Assembly (NCBI RefSeq): GCF_947172395.1
Contig: NC_069100.1
Span: 4,531,001 to 4,595,000 of the forward strand
Source: Bicyclus anynana
Lineage: Eukaryota > Arthropoda > Insecta > Lepidoptera > Nymphalidae
Reading direction: 5' to 3'
Length of the DNA: 64,000 nucleotides
In this document: positions 36,463-46,489 of the stretch, one piece after another
Numbering within the stretch: the first letter of the stretch is position 1
Layout: each line of letters starts with the position of its first letter
Made by a program: the position numbers and the translations under genes
The notes under the pieces: generated by a model
Seen by the model: the letters and a program-made list of their open reading frames with translations, nothing else
Databases searched by the model: none
Told to the model about the DNA's origin: nothing

Positions 36463-36791
36463 ACCTTAAAGTGTCGTCATAGCCCAGTGGATATGACCTC
36501 TGCCTCCGATTCCGGAGGGTGTGGGTTCGAATCCGGTCCGGGGCATGCACCTCCAACTTTTCAGTTGTGTGCATTTTAAGAAATTAAATATCACGTGTCT
36601 CAATCGGTGAAGGAAAACATCGTGAGGAAACCTGCAAACCAGAGAATTATCTTAATTCTCTGCGTGTGTGAAGTCTGCCAATCCGCATTGGGCCAGCGTG
36701 GTGGAATATTGGCCTACACCCTCTCATTCTGAGAGGAGACTCGAGCACAGCAGTGAGCCGAATATGGGTTGATGACGACGACCTTAAAGTG
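36463..36791 (+). mobile_element. SINE-A copy with clear 11-bp target-site duplication
   Basis: Body 36474-36780 is flanked on both sides by ACCTTAAAGTG (36463-36473 and 36781-36791). It carries a tRNA-like head with an A box (TAGCCCAGTGG) and B box (GGTTCGAATCC), followed by a body ending GAGCCGAATATGGGTTGATGACGACG. It is the best-delimited copy in this window and can serve as the reference for the family (about 307 bp). The duplicated target is the splice-donor end of exon copy B. Confidence 0.93.
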
Positions 36792-36898
36792 AACATTTTG
36801 TTGTGTTTGTTTCGCTGTAACGCTGATACTGGTTCATAAGCTCACTGTCGTTTGCATCGTCGGAGAGGGGCCCTGAGCAATACGTATACGGTGCTTAC
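36792..36898 (-). pseudogene. Decayed copy B of the exon-i 3' segment
   Basis: Minus strand repeats exon i from GGGCCC (36868-36873) to TTTAAGGT. It still translates as SELMNQYQRYSE, then an 8-bp deletion relative to exon i throws it out of frame to a stop. The first base of its donor region is where a SINE inserted (body 36474-36780, 11-bp duplicated target), leaving AAGGT followed by SINE sequence rather than GTAAG. It lies 130 bp downstream of the matching point in exon i. It looks non-functional. Confidence 0.83.
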
Positions 36899-37081
36899 CT
36901 TAAAGTGAATATTATGTAGTGGCTGATTAAAATCATCGCTGTACCGCTGATATTGGTCCATGAGCTCGTTGTCGTAGGCCGCGTTGGGAAGGGGCACGGG
37001 CCCTGCGAGGGGAAGGCCCAAGTTCGTCGTCAGCTGTAAAGTTGACCGGAGGTCCGTTTCCGAGCCATTATTTGAATTGTC
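36899..37081 (-). CDS. rst: rst/kirre-like receptor, exon i: cytoplasmic LPLAGPV motif exon
   Basis: Acceptor aattcgcag/GACAATTC, donor TTTAAG/GTAAGCAC; phase 0 both sides, 61 codons. Encodes an acidic/polar start (DNSNNGSETDL), then LGLPLAGPVPLPNAAYDNEL and DQYQRYSDDFNQPLHNIHFK. LG.PLAGPV followed by an F/Y-rich RYS.DF block is a conserved cytoplasmic motif of Roughest/Kirre. Tyr residues in AYDNEL and QRYSDD are possible phosphorylation or adaptor sites (inference). The 3' two thirds of this exon is duplicated in tandem downstream as three decayed copies (36229-36873). The following intron is the longest seen, 7.0 kb. Confidence 0.9.
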
Positions 37082-37570
37082 CTGCGAATTGAGATCTTTA
37101 AAAATTTTTGTCAATATTAATTTTTAAATTAAATTAAATAGTGAATTAAATCATAAACAATTGTTAATAATTATTTTATTTGTCTTACACAATAAAGTTA
37201 TAATTAAATGGTGAAAAAGCTATGATAATAAGGATATTTTTGATCAAAACTGATTGGATGTGTGTTCATGCTGCTCTCAATAAACTATATCTTTAACCTC
37301 CATATAGCAATAAGGCTGCCTTTGCATGCTAATTCTTAACTATTCATTTTTAATCTTTTGAGCTATTGCATATTTTTTATTATTTATTTTGAGCGCGGCA
37401 AATCAAGAAATTCTGTAACGAAAATAAACCTAACACCCAAACCGTGTATCTAATTTCGAAGTTATCATATCGACTCAATTGGACAAGTGGTGTGTTTTAT
37501 TTATTTTTGTGTGCAATAAAGTATTTCTTCTTATCCTCCTTTTTAGTTAATAGTCTAAAAGTATTTTACA

Positions 37571-37944
37571 CTAGCGGACGCCCGCGACTTCGTCCGCGTG
37601 CAATTCAGTATTTCATAAAACCAGCTGGAACCATGGATTTTTCCAGGATGAAAAGTAAAAGGAGCCTATTTGTTAATCCAGAGTAACATCTATTTCCATT
37701 CCGAATTTCAGCCAAATCGCTTCAGTAGCCGCAGCGTAAAAGAGGAACAAACATACTTACACACTTACGGCCAGTTTCTTCATGTAAAGCTAAAGTAACA
37801 GTAAAAGTAGTAAGTAGTAAAGAAGACTTTATTTTTCAATGAATAAGACCGTCACTTTTTATTTATGACGTTACTTTGACTGTTACTTGCGATGAAGAAA
37901 CAGGCCGTTACACACAAACTTTCGTCTTTATAATATTTGTGTGA
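37571..37944 (-). mobile_element. Lep1 Helitron carrying a nested MITE
   Basis: Minus strand TC near 37944 to CTAG at 37571. The normal acacttacac segment is split by 37768-37907. Confidence 0.83.
37768..37907. mobile_element. 140-bp MITE, CGGCCWGTTTCTTCAT ends, TTA duplication
   Basis: CGGCCAGTTTCTTCATG at the left and CGATGAAGAAACAGGCCG at the right, flanked by TTA on both sides (37765-37767, 37908-37910). TTA duplication and ends of this type suggest PIF/Harbinger (inference). Confidence 0.85.
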
Positions 37945-38432
37945 TTGTGTGATTTTTAAGAGCGCACAACGCGTCGGTACGATATGGATAAAATTCGAAG
38001 CGCAAAGGAGACGCCGAATTATGACTTTCACGTGAGTGAAAAGCACGGAGCGATTGACGCGCGACGCAAATTTTATGACATGAGCGCCAAATCCATTTTT
38101 ACCTAATTGCAAGTAAATTAAACAACATAACGAAAAACAAAATGGCCATGTTCAAGATAAATACCTAATTTTCTATACAAAACAAAAATTTAAGAAAATA
38201 AGTTTGCTTTTCCTGAGATTGAAAGCAAAATGTGAGCTAAACATGTATTTTTTTAAAAAATACACTATCGAGAAAAGTTTTACAAATTGTGTATTTTGTA
38301 TAGTCATAACGAAGCTAACACTTTGAGATATCATTTACCCAAATATCAGGCTGCTAACTTTTCCAGAATCTGAGATCCAGAACCATTTGTAACCACCAAA
38401 TTACATATTGCACACTTTTATGAAGAACTCAC

Positions 38433-38662
38433 CATATCACAGCTGCCTTCGACCTGTCTCAACTCGAGTTTCAAGTCACTTATGGTGGAATTTCGGTCAC
38501 TATCCTTATAGGGGTCGCAAGTTTTACCAACTTCGGTAATATCCGGCTTGTTGAGGTCCTTGCCCGCGCGGCGATGACACAGCATTACTGCCAGCATTAT
38601 TATGAGGATGACTATCGTTATCAGCGACCCCGTGCAGACTATCACGATGAGGGGTATCGACT
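38433..38662 (-). CDS. rst: rst/kirre-like receptor, exon h: transmembrane segment and juxtamembrane tail
   Basis: Acceptor gttttgttccag/AGTCGATACC, donor TGTGATATG/GTGAGT; phase 1 in, phase 0 out, 76 codons. The split codon A+AG gives Lys, then SIPLIVIVCTGSLITIVILI continues into IMLAVML, one hydrophobic transmembrane helix of about 25 residues. A stop-transfer CHRRAGK follows, so the C-terminal part is cytoplasmic. The tail begins with a charged stretch ending SDLKLELRQVEGSCDM; SDLK/NELKSEL motifs sit at this point in fly Roughest/Kirre as I recall. Two alternative AGs lie side by side at the acceptor; only the one used here keeps phase. Confidence 0.92.
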
Positions 38663-39237
38663 CTGGAACAAAACTTCGTGTAAGACCTACTTGTTACAGT
38701 TCGTTTTATGTAGGATGGTGCGGATGACAGTTGGTTTCACTCTTCAAAATTTGCCGCGATTTACGATAATAGTATTATGAACGTCATACAGGCGATTGTC
38801 AGCGTACCCATGCTATCTGAAAAACACTTTATGAAGAACCTTAGACCTCTTTAATCCAGCCCTTACAGTAATATCGCTGTAAAAATGGAGTAACTTCTCC
38901 CGTTTCCCCAACATTTCCCTTCACTGATCAGCTGCTATTAATCGTAGCGTGATGAAAAGTATACTATAACCTGCCAAAGAGTGTGAAAAATAATTGTAAC
39001 AAGTTTCGTTAAAATCCGTGGAGTAGTTTTTGTTTCTATAACGTACATACAGACAGACAAATTGTACAGAATTAATCTCTCTACTGATTTATTATAAGTA
39101 TAGATGATGATACGCAATACGCATTGGCGTAGACCTAATAGATGCAAAATTGCCTACCCTGAAGTCTCGTATCACAAACCCTTGTACCAGTGCCTACCTT
39201 AATTAAAAACCTTTTACACACCACTGATGATACTTAC

Positions 39238-39391
39238 TGTCAGGTACAACGTTTATTTCCACACTATCAGTACCGTATGCGTTGGAGACGGTACAGTTGT
39301 ATGAACCGAAGTGCTTCAACTGGCTCTCTCGGATGATCAGTGTGGATTTTGTCAAGCCGTCTGGCAAAGATTCCTCCAAGAACACATATTC
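39238..39391 (-). CDS. rst: rst/kirre-like receptor, exon g: second half of Ig5
   Basis: Acceptor tttattgcag/GAATATGTG, donor CCTGACA/GTAAGTA; phase 0 in, phase 1 out, 51 codons plus one base. Encodes EYVFLEESLPDGLTKSTLII then RESQLKHFGSYNCTVSNAYG: the second Ig5 cysteine is in Y.C form (YNCTV) with a sequon NCT. EE..LP.G....LIIRDS...HFG.YNCTV.N.YG is a strongly family-specific pattern for Roughest/Kirre, which is my main reason for the assignment. Ends with EINVVPD just before the transmembrane exon. Confidence 0.93.
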
Positions 39392-39732
39392 CTGCAATAA
39401 ACATTACTATTATAATGACTAAATTAAGATTCACAATTCAACATTTAAATTTAACGGTTCATTCATAGCGTTAAATTTAAAAATTATTTTCACACAATTG
39501 AACCTTTCCTTTAGATATAGATAACGAAACAAGCATTTACTTGCACTTATCATCTTGCCTATATGTATGATGAGTAAAAACCCTAAATTATATAATTATT
39601 AAGTTAATAATTATTAAGTTGTCCCTAAATTAATTAAAATTTTGATTTATAAGCTTAGAAATATAATAGATGTATAGTTTATATAATTTAAATAACACTT
39701 TATAAAAAAGACATGCGTTTTCTACCTTAATT

Positions 39733-39950
39733 AACCGACTTCGAAAAAAAGGAGGAGGTTCTCAGTTAGACAAGTGCCAGTGACGTATTAATTAAAGCCG
39801 TTTCTGAAAGAACCACGGGAAAGAACTGTCTTTGAATCCTAAAAGTTTATTACGGCTTAAGTTAATATCACTGTGTTGGCACCGCGTTTAAAGTGATCAG
39901 AAGGTAGCACATACGATGTTATTTTTCGCTTTTTAGTTAATTTTTGTGTT
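39733..39950 (-). repeat. Fragment of the AACCGACTTC repeat family
   Basis: aaccgacttcgaaaaaaaggagg and gttggcaccgcgtttaaagtgatcagaaggtagcacat share sequence with 17538-17864. Confidence 0.65.
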
Positions 39951-40084
39951 TAAATATTTTATTCCTAATTTGGTTGTGGACTCCAAGTTTGGCTTTTTTT
40001 TACCAATAATCCCGTTTTCCAACTACCTACTTGGAGGGGCCTTGTAGGTGGAAAAGACTGAAGGAAGACTAAAGGAGTGGGTAC

Positions 40085-40165
40085 GAGAATACTCCAGCGA
40101 GCAGGGATCGAACCGACACCTGTCAGTGATGTGTCCGGCCTCTCTTTACCACTGAGATCTTGAGT
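40085..40165 (-). mobile_element. tRNA-like SINE head
   Basis: Minus strand has AGATCTCAGTGGTAAAGAG and GTGTCGGTTCGATCCCTGC, A- and B-box-like. Confidence 0.6.
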
Positions 40166-40197
40166 CTTTAGTATTTAGTATTTAGTCAAACTCTTAC

Positions 40198-40343
40198 CTG
40201 GTTATGAAAAGAACTCAGCTCATATCCTCCGAAGCTCCATATGACCAGGTCCGGCTTGGGCACCGAGAAGGAAACGCACTCTATGTGGACACTGCCGCCC
40301 TCCACGCCGTACTGAGTTTGATTGGACATTATTTTTGGTGGAC
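40198..40343 (-). CDS. rst: rst/kirre-like receptor, exon f: first half of Ig5
   Basis: Acceptor ataaattttag/GTCCACC, donor AACCAG/GTAAGAG; phase 1 in, phase 0 out, 48 codons. Encodes GPPKIMSNQTQYGVEGGSVH then IECVSFSVPKPDLVIWSFGG: first Ig5 cysteine (IEC), the FS.PK loop and core tryptophan (IWSF). IDCLAFSIPK..ILWSF is the fly counterpart as remembered. It ends in YELSSFHNQ and joins directly in frame to the next exon. Intronic repeats flank it closely: a tRNA-like SINE head at 40085-40165 and an RTE fragment at 40395-40625. Confidence 0.91.
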
Positions 40344-40394
40344 CTAAAATTTATAAAACCATAAACCTAGATGAAGACATATAGGTAAAGGCGT

Positions 40395-40625
40395 AGTTAT
40401 AGTTCAAAGAGTCGATGGACGTTGAAATGGGCTGTTGGGAAGTGCTGGAATGGCGACCCCGCACAGGAAAGCGCTGTGATGGTAGACCTTCCACTAGGTG
40501 GATCGAGGACATCAAGCGCATTGCAGGGAGCCGCTGGATGCTGGCTGCTCGAAATCGTTGTGCTTAGAAGTTCATGCAAGAGGCCTATGTCCAGGAGACG
40601 TCCATCGGGCTATAATGATGATGAT
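40395..40625 (+). mobile_element. RTE LINE 3' end
   Basis: gtcgatggacgttgaaatgg ... caagaggcctatgtccaggagacgtccatcgggctataatgatgatgatga. Intact LEWRPR...RPSTRWIED-like reading with lesions. Confidence 0.82.
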
Positions 40626-40630
40626 GATAG

Positions 40631-40690
40631 GTACGCATACACACACGCACGCACGCACACGCACATAGACACACACGCATACACAAAACA
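40631..40690 (+). repeat. CA-rich microsatellite
   Basis: acacacacgcacgcacgcac and related units. Confidence 0.85.
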
Positions 40691-41190
40691 TTGCACAAAA
40701 TCACTAACGCGACTGGCAGCGTGACGGTGTATACGCTGCCTAACAAACAACTGAGTGCAAGTCATCAAACATCCACTTATATATACCAACACTGACACCT
40801 CCCCTCTACAATAACATAAATAATGTTAAAACACCTGTAATCGAGAAACTTGTAACAAAAATAGCAGAATCGCACCCCTGATCAAAGTAACCCCACATAA
40901 GTACTGCAATCTCAGCAAAGTTCACAAACATAACATCTATACAGCGCGCTTTACCCAGCAAAGTCAATAAAGCGAGTATAGTATTGGCTTTGCTGCATAG
41001 AAGTCACGAATTCAAAACTTAACTCGGCATACGTGCCCGCAGATAATTAACATTCTATGCCATGCCCGCATATGAAGTGCCAGTTTCAAACATCAATTTG
41101 AACGAGAGTGAATTGAATTCTGTGATTTTCAATTTAGAACTCCATTTTTTTTTTTTTTTTTAATAAAAAGTGTGTGTTTGTATACAACTC

Positions 41191-41365
41191 ACATATTTGG
41201 CTCACCGTTGAGCACGAGTCTTTTCACAGAATGAGAGGGGTTAGGGTTAGTCCACCTCGCTGTCCCAATGCATTGGCAGACTTCACACACGTAGAGAATA
41301 AGGAAAATTCTCTGGTATGCAGGTTTTCTCACTGGTGATATTTAATTCTTTAAAATGCACAATAT
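41191..41365 (-). mobile_element. SINE-A fragment
   Basis: Truncated and diverged; lacks the tRNA-like head. Confidence 0.78.
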
Positions 41366-41566
41366 AATGACCGGTACATTTACATAGTTACTAACACTAC
41401 CAATTTCTCAAATCAGAGAATTTTACTAAATTCTTAAAAAGTATTGAATGAATAAAATGGTATACGAAATTGCGTCATTTACAAATGTGGTCTTTGATTT
41501 CATCGCTCACAGGATCAATATTGACGAAGGACCCAGGTCCTTTTGATTCGTAACCGCAAAGACCCA

Positions 41567-41683
41567 CTTGACCATCAAGAAAGTTCAAAACAACCCAACA
41601 CGTTTACAAAATACAAAACGCATCTTGACCATCAAGAAAGTTCAAAACAACCCACACGTTTACAAAATACAAAACGCATTGTA
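41567..41683 (+). repeat. 58-bp tandem duplication
   Basis: cttgaccatcaagaaagttc ... acaaaatacaaaacgcat occurs twice in a row with one indel. Confidence 0.9.
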
Positions 41684-41740
41684 TGCAACACCAAGCATCA
41701 TAATCTTCTTATAGGTACTTTATCGGCTCTCCTACAGTAA

Positions 41741-42121
41741 GCTCAAGTCGCGAACACGAGGTAATTTATTAGGATCTGGCCTAAAAATCCTTTCCGCCGC
41801 TACAAAAGTGAACTGATTGTATAGGGGCATTAGTACTCCACGCTTAATTTATTGCGTCAAAGGTCAGGTCTCTATATGAAAACGGGGTTAAAATATAACC
41901 TATACTACCCGCTCATAATGCAGCTTCCTATTTGTGAAAGAATTTTCAAAATCGGTCCATTACTTTCAAAGGAAACATACAAATAAAGCTTCATAACTTC
42001 CTACTTTATCCGTTCTCCCACAATAACCTCAAGTTGCGAACACGAGGTATTTTTATTAGGATCTGGCCTCCAGAGGCGCTAACAAAAATCCTTTCCGCCG
42101 CTACAAGAGCGAACTGTTGTA
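41741..42121 (+). repeat. Local direct duplication
   Basis: 41741-41820 (caagtcgcgaacacgaggta ... ccgccgctacaaaagtgaac) recurs at 42024-42120 with an extra ccagaggcgctaac segment. Confidence 0.78.
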
Positions 42122-42357
42122 CAAAGTACAAACGCCCCAACTCCGCGGCAAATTTACTGCGGCAAAGTTTCCAACGCGCTGCAAAATGGCGGTGCAAATG
42201 ACGTCATCACTTAAAAACTTTGTTCGCGCGTTCTTTGCGCCGAGATTTTCAACTCGGTTAAAAAATGTGAAGTTAATCGTGGCGAAGAAGTTATTACTCC
42301 GTTCTACGATAAATATGAGAGTAATAAAATGATATGTTGGTGTTCCTCACTAGATTT

Positions 42358-43300
42358 TTAGTTTATAGACCGAGAGACTGTGGTAAACAGACTTACTTCA
42401 TTTCGAGAGCAGTTAAAGTTTGTTAGCCCATGCTTTTTTTCTGATTGTGTAAGTGCCGTAGGCTCCTTATGGGACCTCAGCGGCGTCACCGGGGGGTTTG
42501 GGCGAGCGCAGAAGCATCGCCTGATGGGGCCCGAACGCAGAAGCAGAGTAGATGGGCGGAACGGCTCTCTAAGGGCGTCTCCTCTGAGACTCGGACCTCG
42601 GCTTAGAGGGCCATTCGGGAAGGGTGTTTTGGCCAGAGTGTCTGATACACTCCGGGCGCCCCCGAGATCGTGAGTTAAAAAGCCCATGTCTGGGTGACGT
42701 CGGTTATCGGGGGCGTCGTCTTTGCCGGCGAAGACGCTGTGTAGCTTGTGTTTGTGTTGCCTGGGAAGCATTGTTGTTCGTTATGTCATTGTCAAGATCG
42801 TAAAGGACGTTTTTTGGGCGTCTAGATCTACAATCAGCATTGGTATCAGGGATGTGCTGCAAGCCTCAACCACTAGTTTGTTGGGGTGCGTGGCGGCTCT
42901 CTCAAATTAAGTTTTCGAGAGCTGTTTCATATATTGGGGTATTGTGGGGAGATCTATGTAGGCCGTTATTCCGATCAGCCCATGCTCCTACTAGAGGTTG
43001 GTCCGTGGTCTTTGGAAGGTAGGCAGGTTTCAAGCATCCAGAGTTACTACAAGCTCTTAAATCCGTAGGTATTCAATCATGTTTCGACATTTTTACCCTG
43101 AGTGCCACTATTTTATCCAATTCTGCCACAGGATCCAATCCTGCGAGAGATTTCGTATAGCAATTTTGGATAACATCGACCAAATCATTCACTCAATTCG
43201 TACCACTTACAGATATAACATTACTTACGCCCATAACATGGACAGTTATTACGATTTTGCAAAAGGTTTTGGTAAACCCCCTGATTAAATTTTTGTCCAA
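42358..43300. other. GC-rich block, possible retroelement remnant
   Basis: More GC-rich than its surroundings. The longest frame (minus, 42358-42771, 137 codons) has no motif I recognise; I could not assign a family. Confidence 0.35.
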
Positions 43301-43529
43301 ACATAAAGCGTTTTTAATATTTTCCCCGGGGTATTAAAAACTCATATCCCTAGTTGTCTGTCACTTAGCTTTGCGGTAACTTTTTAAAAAGTGGGTTTAA
43401 CAAAAAAAAAAAACATTTGACTGCTGCTTGAACATAGTCGACAATGAAGAGGTACATATAAATAAAATAAAATAAAAAAGCCTTTTATTTCTCCATAATG
43501 ACAGTCTACAATTAATAAAGTGCTTAGTA

Positions 43530-43737
43530 TTTAAAGCCAAATGGAAATGAGCCGGACATGTCGCTCGACTCACAGATGATCGCTGGACTATCAGAATAAC
43601 GAAATGGCCGGGACCGAAAGGATAGCGAGGCAGAGGCAGACCACGTTATCGGTGGGTCGACGACATCATGAATTTCACCGGCAAAAACTGGCTACTGAAG
43701 GCAATCAAAATGGCAGTACCTGGAGGAGGCCTTTACC
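43530..43737 (+). mobile_element. 3' end of a second LINE type
   Basis: Reads KWKWAGHVARLTDDRWTIRI, then RGRGRPRYRWVDDI, the familiar W.GH.AR..D.RW...RGRPR.RW.DDI tail of insect RT genes, with one stop. Confidence 0.8.
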
Positions 43738-43784
43738 GTAAAGGATTTTTCTTTTAAATAAAAGGGATTCAGAGCATATCATAC

Positions 43785-43908
43785 CTTTAACATAAACCAT
43801 GGCAGGCGCCTCGATGTCTTGATAGCCATCCACAGAGGCTCGGCACCAATACTGCCCTGCTGTCTGCTTGCTTATCGTTAACGTCAGGTTTGATGACTTG
43901 GCCACTTT
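43785..43908 (-). CDS. rst: rst/kirre-like receptor, exon e: second half of Ig4
   Basis: Acceptor tattgtccctag/AAAGTGGCC, donor GTTAAAG/GTATGAT; phase 0 in, phase 1 out, 41 codons plus one base. Encodes KVAKSSNLTLTISKQTAGQY followed by WCRASVDGYQDIEAPAMVYV: the E-F strands, the TAG.Y.C motif with the second Ig4 cysteine, and the VYVKG linker. TAGRY.CKA.V.G.PEI is the corresponding stretch in Roughest/Kirre as I remember it. Two NLT/TIS-type positions give one sequon (NLT). A LINE tail fragment (43530-43737) lies about 50 bp past its donor. Confidence 0.9.
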
Positions 43909-44120
43909 CTAGGGACAATAAAATACACTATGTAGTTTGAAATTCTAGCCGATTTCTACAATGATAAGGTGGCTCTTGACTGCAATTTTATACAGAGTAT
44001 TACTTAGTTGCGTACCTAGTACTTACTTGTTTGTTGTTGTAGAGGTGCTGTTTCTCACACAATATTTACTTGATTATATAGTTGCATGTTTGTTAAGACC
44101 ATCTCAGAGATGCGTGGAGC

Positions 44121-44309
44121 TATAGCTTGGCAACTTTGTTCGTAACACTCCAGATGGTCCGCGCGGGCCGGGGGGCGTGTAGCGATGAATGAAAAACCCA
44201 CGACTGATGCACCTCACTTCCCCGCACGCACGATTTCACATCTATGCAGTATTTTCCCCCGTCGCCCGCATATCTTGGGAGTGTTATCAACGAACTTGTC
44301 AGACTATAT
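44121..44309 (+). mobile_element. GC-rich MITE, second copy
   Basis: tatagcttggcaactttgttcg ... cgaacttgtcagactata; matches 23501-23684 in reverse (gttcgtaaca.tcc..atggtccgcgcgggcc). Confidence 0.8.
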
Positions 44310-44425
44310 AAGTTGAAATCCTCTGTTAAAAATACTGATTTTAACAGAAGATTTCAACTGTGACTATGCTATTAACAGCATTGTATTTTACATTCCCAAG
44401 GGTATCGAAATTTATAACGTACTAG

Positions 44426-44587
44426 CTAACCAGTTCCTGTGAGAAAATGGAGATTAAATATAGCCTATGACGGTCACAAATAATGTGGCTTTCTAGTGGT
44501 AAAATAATTTTCAAAATCGGTTCAGTAGATCCATAGATTACCCCCAACAATACCACTAACTTTACCTTTGTATAATATTAGTATAAA
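44426..44587 (-). mobile_element. Lep1 fragment
   Basis: ctagctaaccagttcctgtg ... cctttgtataatattagtata. Confidence 0.7.
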
Positions 44588-45054
44588 TGTCTTGCTGAAC
44601 TAGAATAATGCAATATAATAAAAAAGCAACATCCTAGAATATAAATAAAGTATCCGAAAGCCGTGCCAAAAAGCTTTATTTGGACAAAATTCAAAACCAA
44701 TGTTGTATCCATATTTCAATTTGCATTCAGAGGCAATGCCGTATTGAGTAATTTCAATGGAACTTAACACCGGCTAGAGTCGTCGCGACGGCGTGAAGCC
44801 GACGTAACGCAATTTGTTCACGTCACACGATACGTTGACACACGAATTTGACAACTTTGACGTGCACTTCGTTAACTTTTATCAACTTGTATCGCACGTT
44901 GACTGCTAGTTGGCGAGAATGGGTTACAGAGTTGATTCGTTCGATCAACCGATTCCTAAAAGGAGGATATCGGTTGTTTTTAATGGTTAATCGGATTCAA
45001 AGCCAATATACTCGTAGCCCAACGAGTTCTAAAGTGTAGTGTTAAGTGTAGTGT

Positions 45055-45226
45055 AGTGTTAAGGCAATGGGCGAAGCATATAGTTTGTTGGGGTCCCAGG
45101 TACTATAAGGGCAACCCTGAACCAGGTGGGCGGACGACATCAATCAAGTTACAGGATGCCGCTGGATGCTGGTGTGCTGGTGACTCAAGATCGTGGTATA
45201 TGGAAACCTTCACAAGAGGCCTAACT
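45055..45226 (+). mobile_element. RTE LINE 3' fragment joined to a SINE-B
   Basis: aaggcaatgggcgaagcatatag ... cttcacaagaggcctaac, then directly SINE-B; the expected atgtc...cagtggacgtcc end is missing. Confidence 0.72.
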
Positions 45227-45551
45227 ACGGCCTCCGTGGCGCAGTGGTGTGCGCGATGGATTTACAAGACGGAGGTCCTGGGTTCGATCTGCAGCTGGGC
45301 TGATTTTGAGGTATTCTTAATTGGTCCAGGTCTGGCTGGTGAGAGGCCTCGGCCGTGGCTAGTTACCGGTAAAGACGTACCGCCAAGCGATGTAGCGTTC
45401 CGGTACAATGTCGGGTAGAAACCGAAAGGGTGTGGATTTTCATCCTACTCCTAACAAGCTAGCCCGCTTCGATTTTAGATTGTATCATCAATTACCACCA
45501 GAAGAAATTGTGGTCAAGGGCTAACATGTAAAAAATAAAATAAAATAAAAT
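45227..45551 (+). mobile_element. SINE-B copy, full length
   Basis: ACGGCCTCCGTGGCGCAGTGG ... gggctaacatgtaaaaaataaaataaaataaa. Confidence 0.9.
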
Positions 45552-45812
45552 AATATCTCCATCAATGTACGTTGGCTGACAATATTGATGATGGTAAAGT
45601 TTTAGTAAATTGCCATGATCTTCTGCTTCTCTGCTCCGACTTACGAAGGTCAGGACTTCTTTCTGCAACCAGCACCTCTTCTACAGGTAAGTTTTCTCAT
45701 CAAGATGAGCTGCAGGAATTCTCGTGCCATAGCGCGTGCATATTCAATAAAACAAAGAGATTCTGCCCCATAAGTGTAAATATAATAACTTAAAATAAAT
45801 TACAATACTTAC

Positions 45813-45946
45813 AATAATTCTATCCTGTTCATATCTCATCCAATACACTTTGGGTTGAGGATGCCCGTCCACAAGACAAGTAAGTGTCGCTGAAGATCCG
45901 ATATCACCCTGAACGTTCTGCGGTCTTGTTCGAAATGCTGGTCCAT
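45813..45946 (-). CDS. rst: rst/kirre-like receptor, exon d: first half of Ig4
   Basis: Acceptor ccgtgatatag/ATGGACC, donor AGAATTATT/GTAAGT; phase 1 in, phase 0 out, 44 codons. Encodes GPAFRTRPQNVQGDIGSSAT then LTCLVDGHPQPKVYWMRYEQ: the GP.FR.RP linker, the first Ig4 cysteine (LTC), the NP/HP loop and the core tryptophan (VYW). Exon structure and spacing fit an I-set Ig domain split in the middle by a phase-0 intron. The next exon supplies the rest of the domain. Confidence 0.9.
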
Positions 45947-46119
45947 CTATATCACGGAAAATCAAATATGAGTTCTCTAAAAAAACAACACAGTAAATAG
46001 AGCTGCCTTATTCTAATAGCTAAATCATGTCCACGTGGAATGGTCGCCAAAAAATACTGGCTTAATAAACCTCGTTTGGATATGAGGAGATTCGCAGAAG
46101 TACATATAAGACTGACAAC

Positions 46120-46265
46120 TCAACATGTCATAAAGTTGAAGTGACAATGGACGGGGCATAAAGCAGGTGGATTGATGGTATCAAGTGGGTATAAGGATGT
46201 CGCTAGATGCTTGCGGCTCTGTGGTGTTTGGAAGTTCTATGTAAGAAGTGGACGTCCATGATAAT
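46120..46265 (+). mobile_element. RTE LINE 3' fragment, diverged
   Basis: acaatggacggggcataaagcaggtggattgatgg ... gtaagaagtggacgtccatga. Confidence 0.6.
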
Positions 46266-46489
46266 GATGTCCATGTTGGACAGTCAGGTTGTTCATTTGT
46301 GCAAAAAAAGAGCTGGACTTTCTGTCGCCCGCAATTGTACTCGTGATTATTTCATAAATGTGAACATATTGTACTTAAATCATAAACGTGAAACGTAACT
46401 TTATTAAATAAATATTGAATCAACAAAACATAGGTTCGCAAAGAATTGGATACTTAAGAACAGCTATACTTTTAGCTTGAGTGCTGCTT

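Noticed and set aside
42358..42771. 137-codon minus-strand frame in GC-rich DNA
   Set aside because: No family motif, codon bias or splice support; overlapping frames on both strands are open as expected for GC-rich non-coding sequence. Recorded as an unassigned block only.
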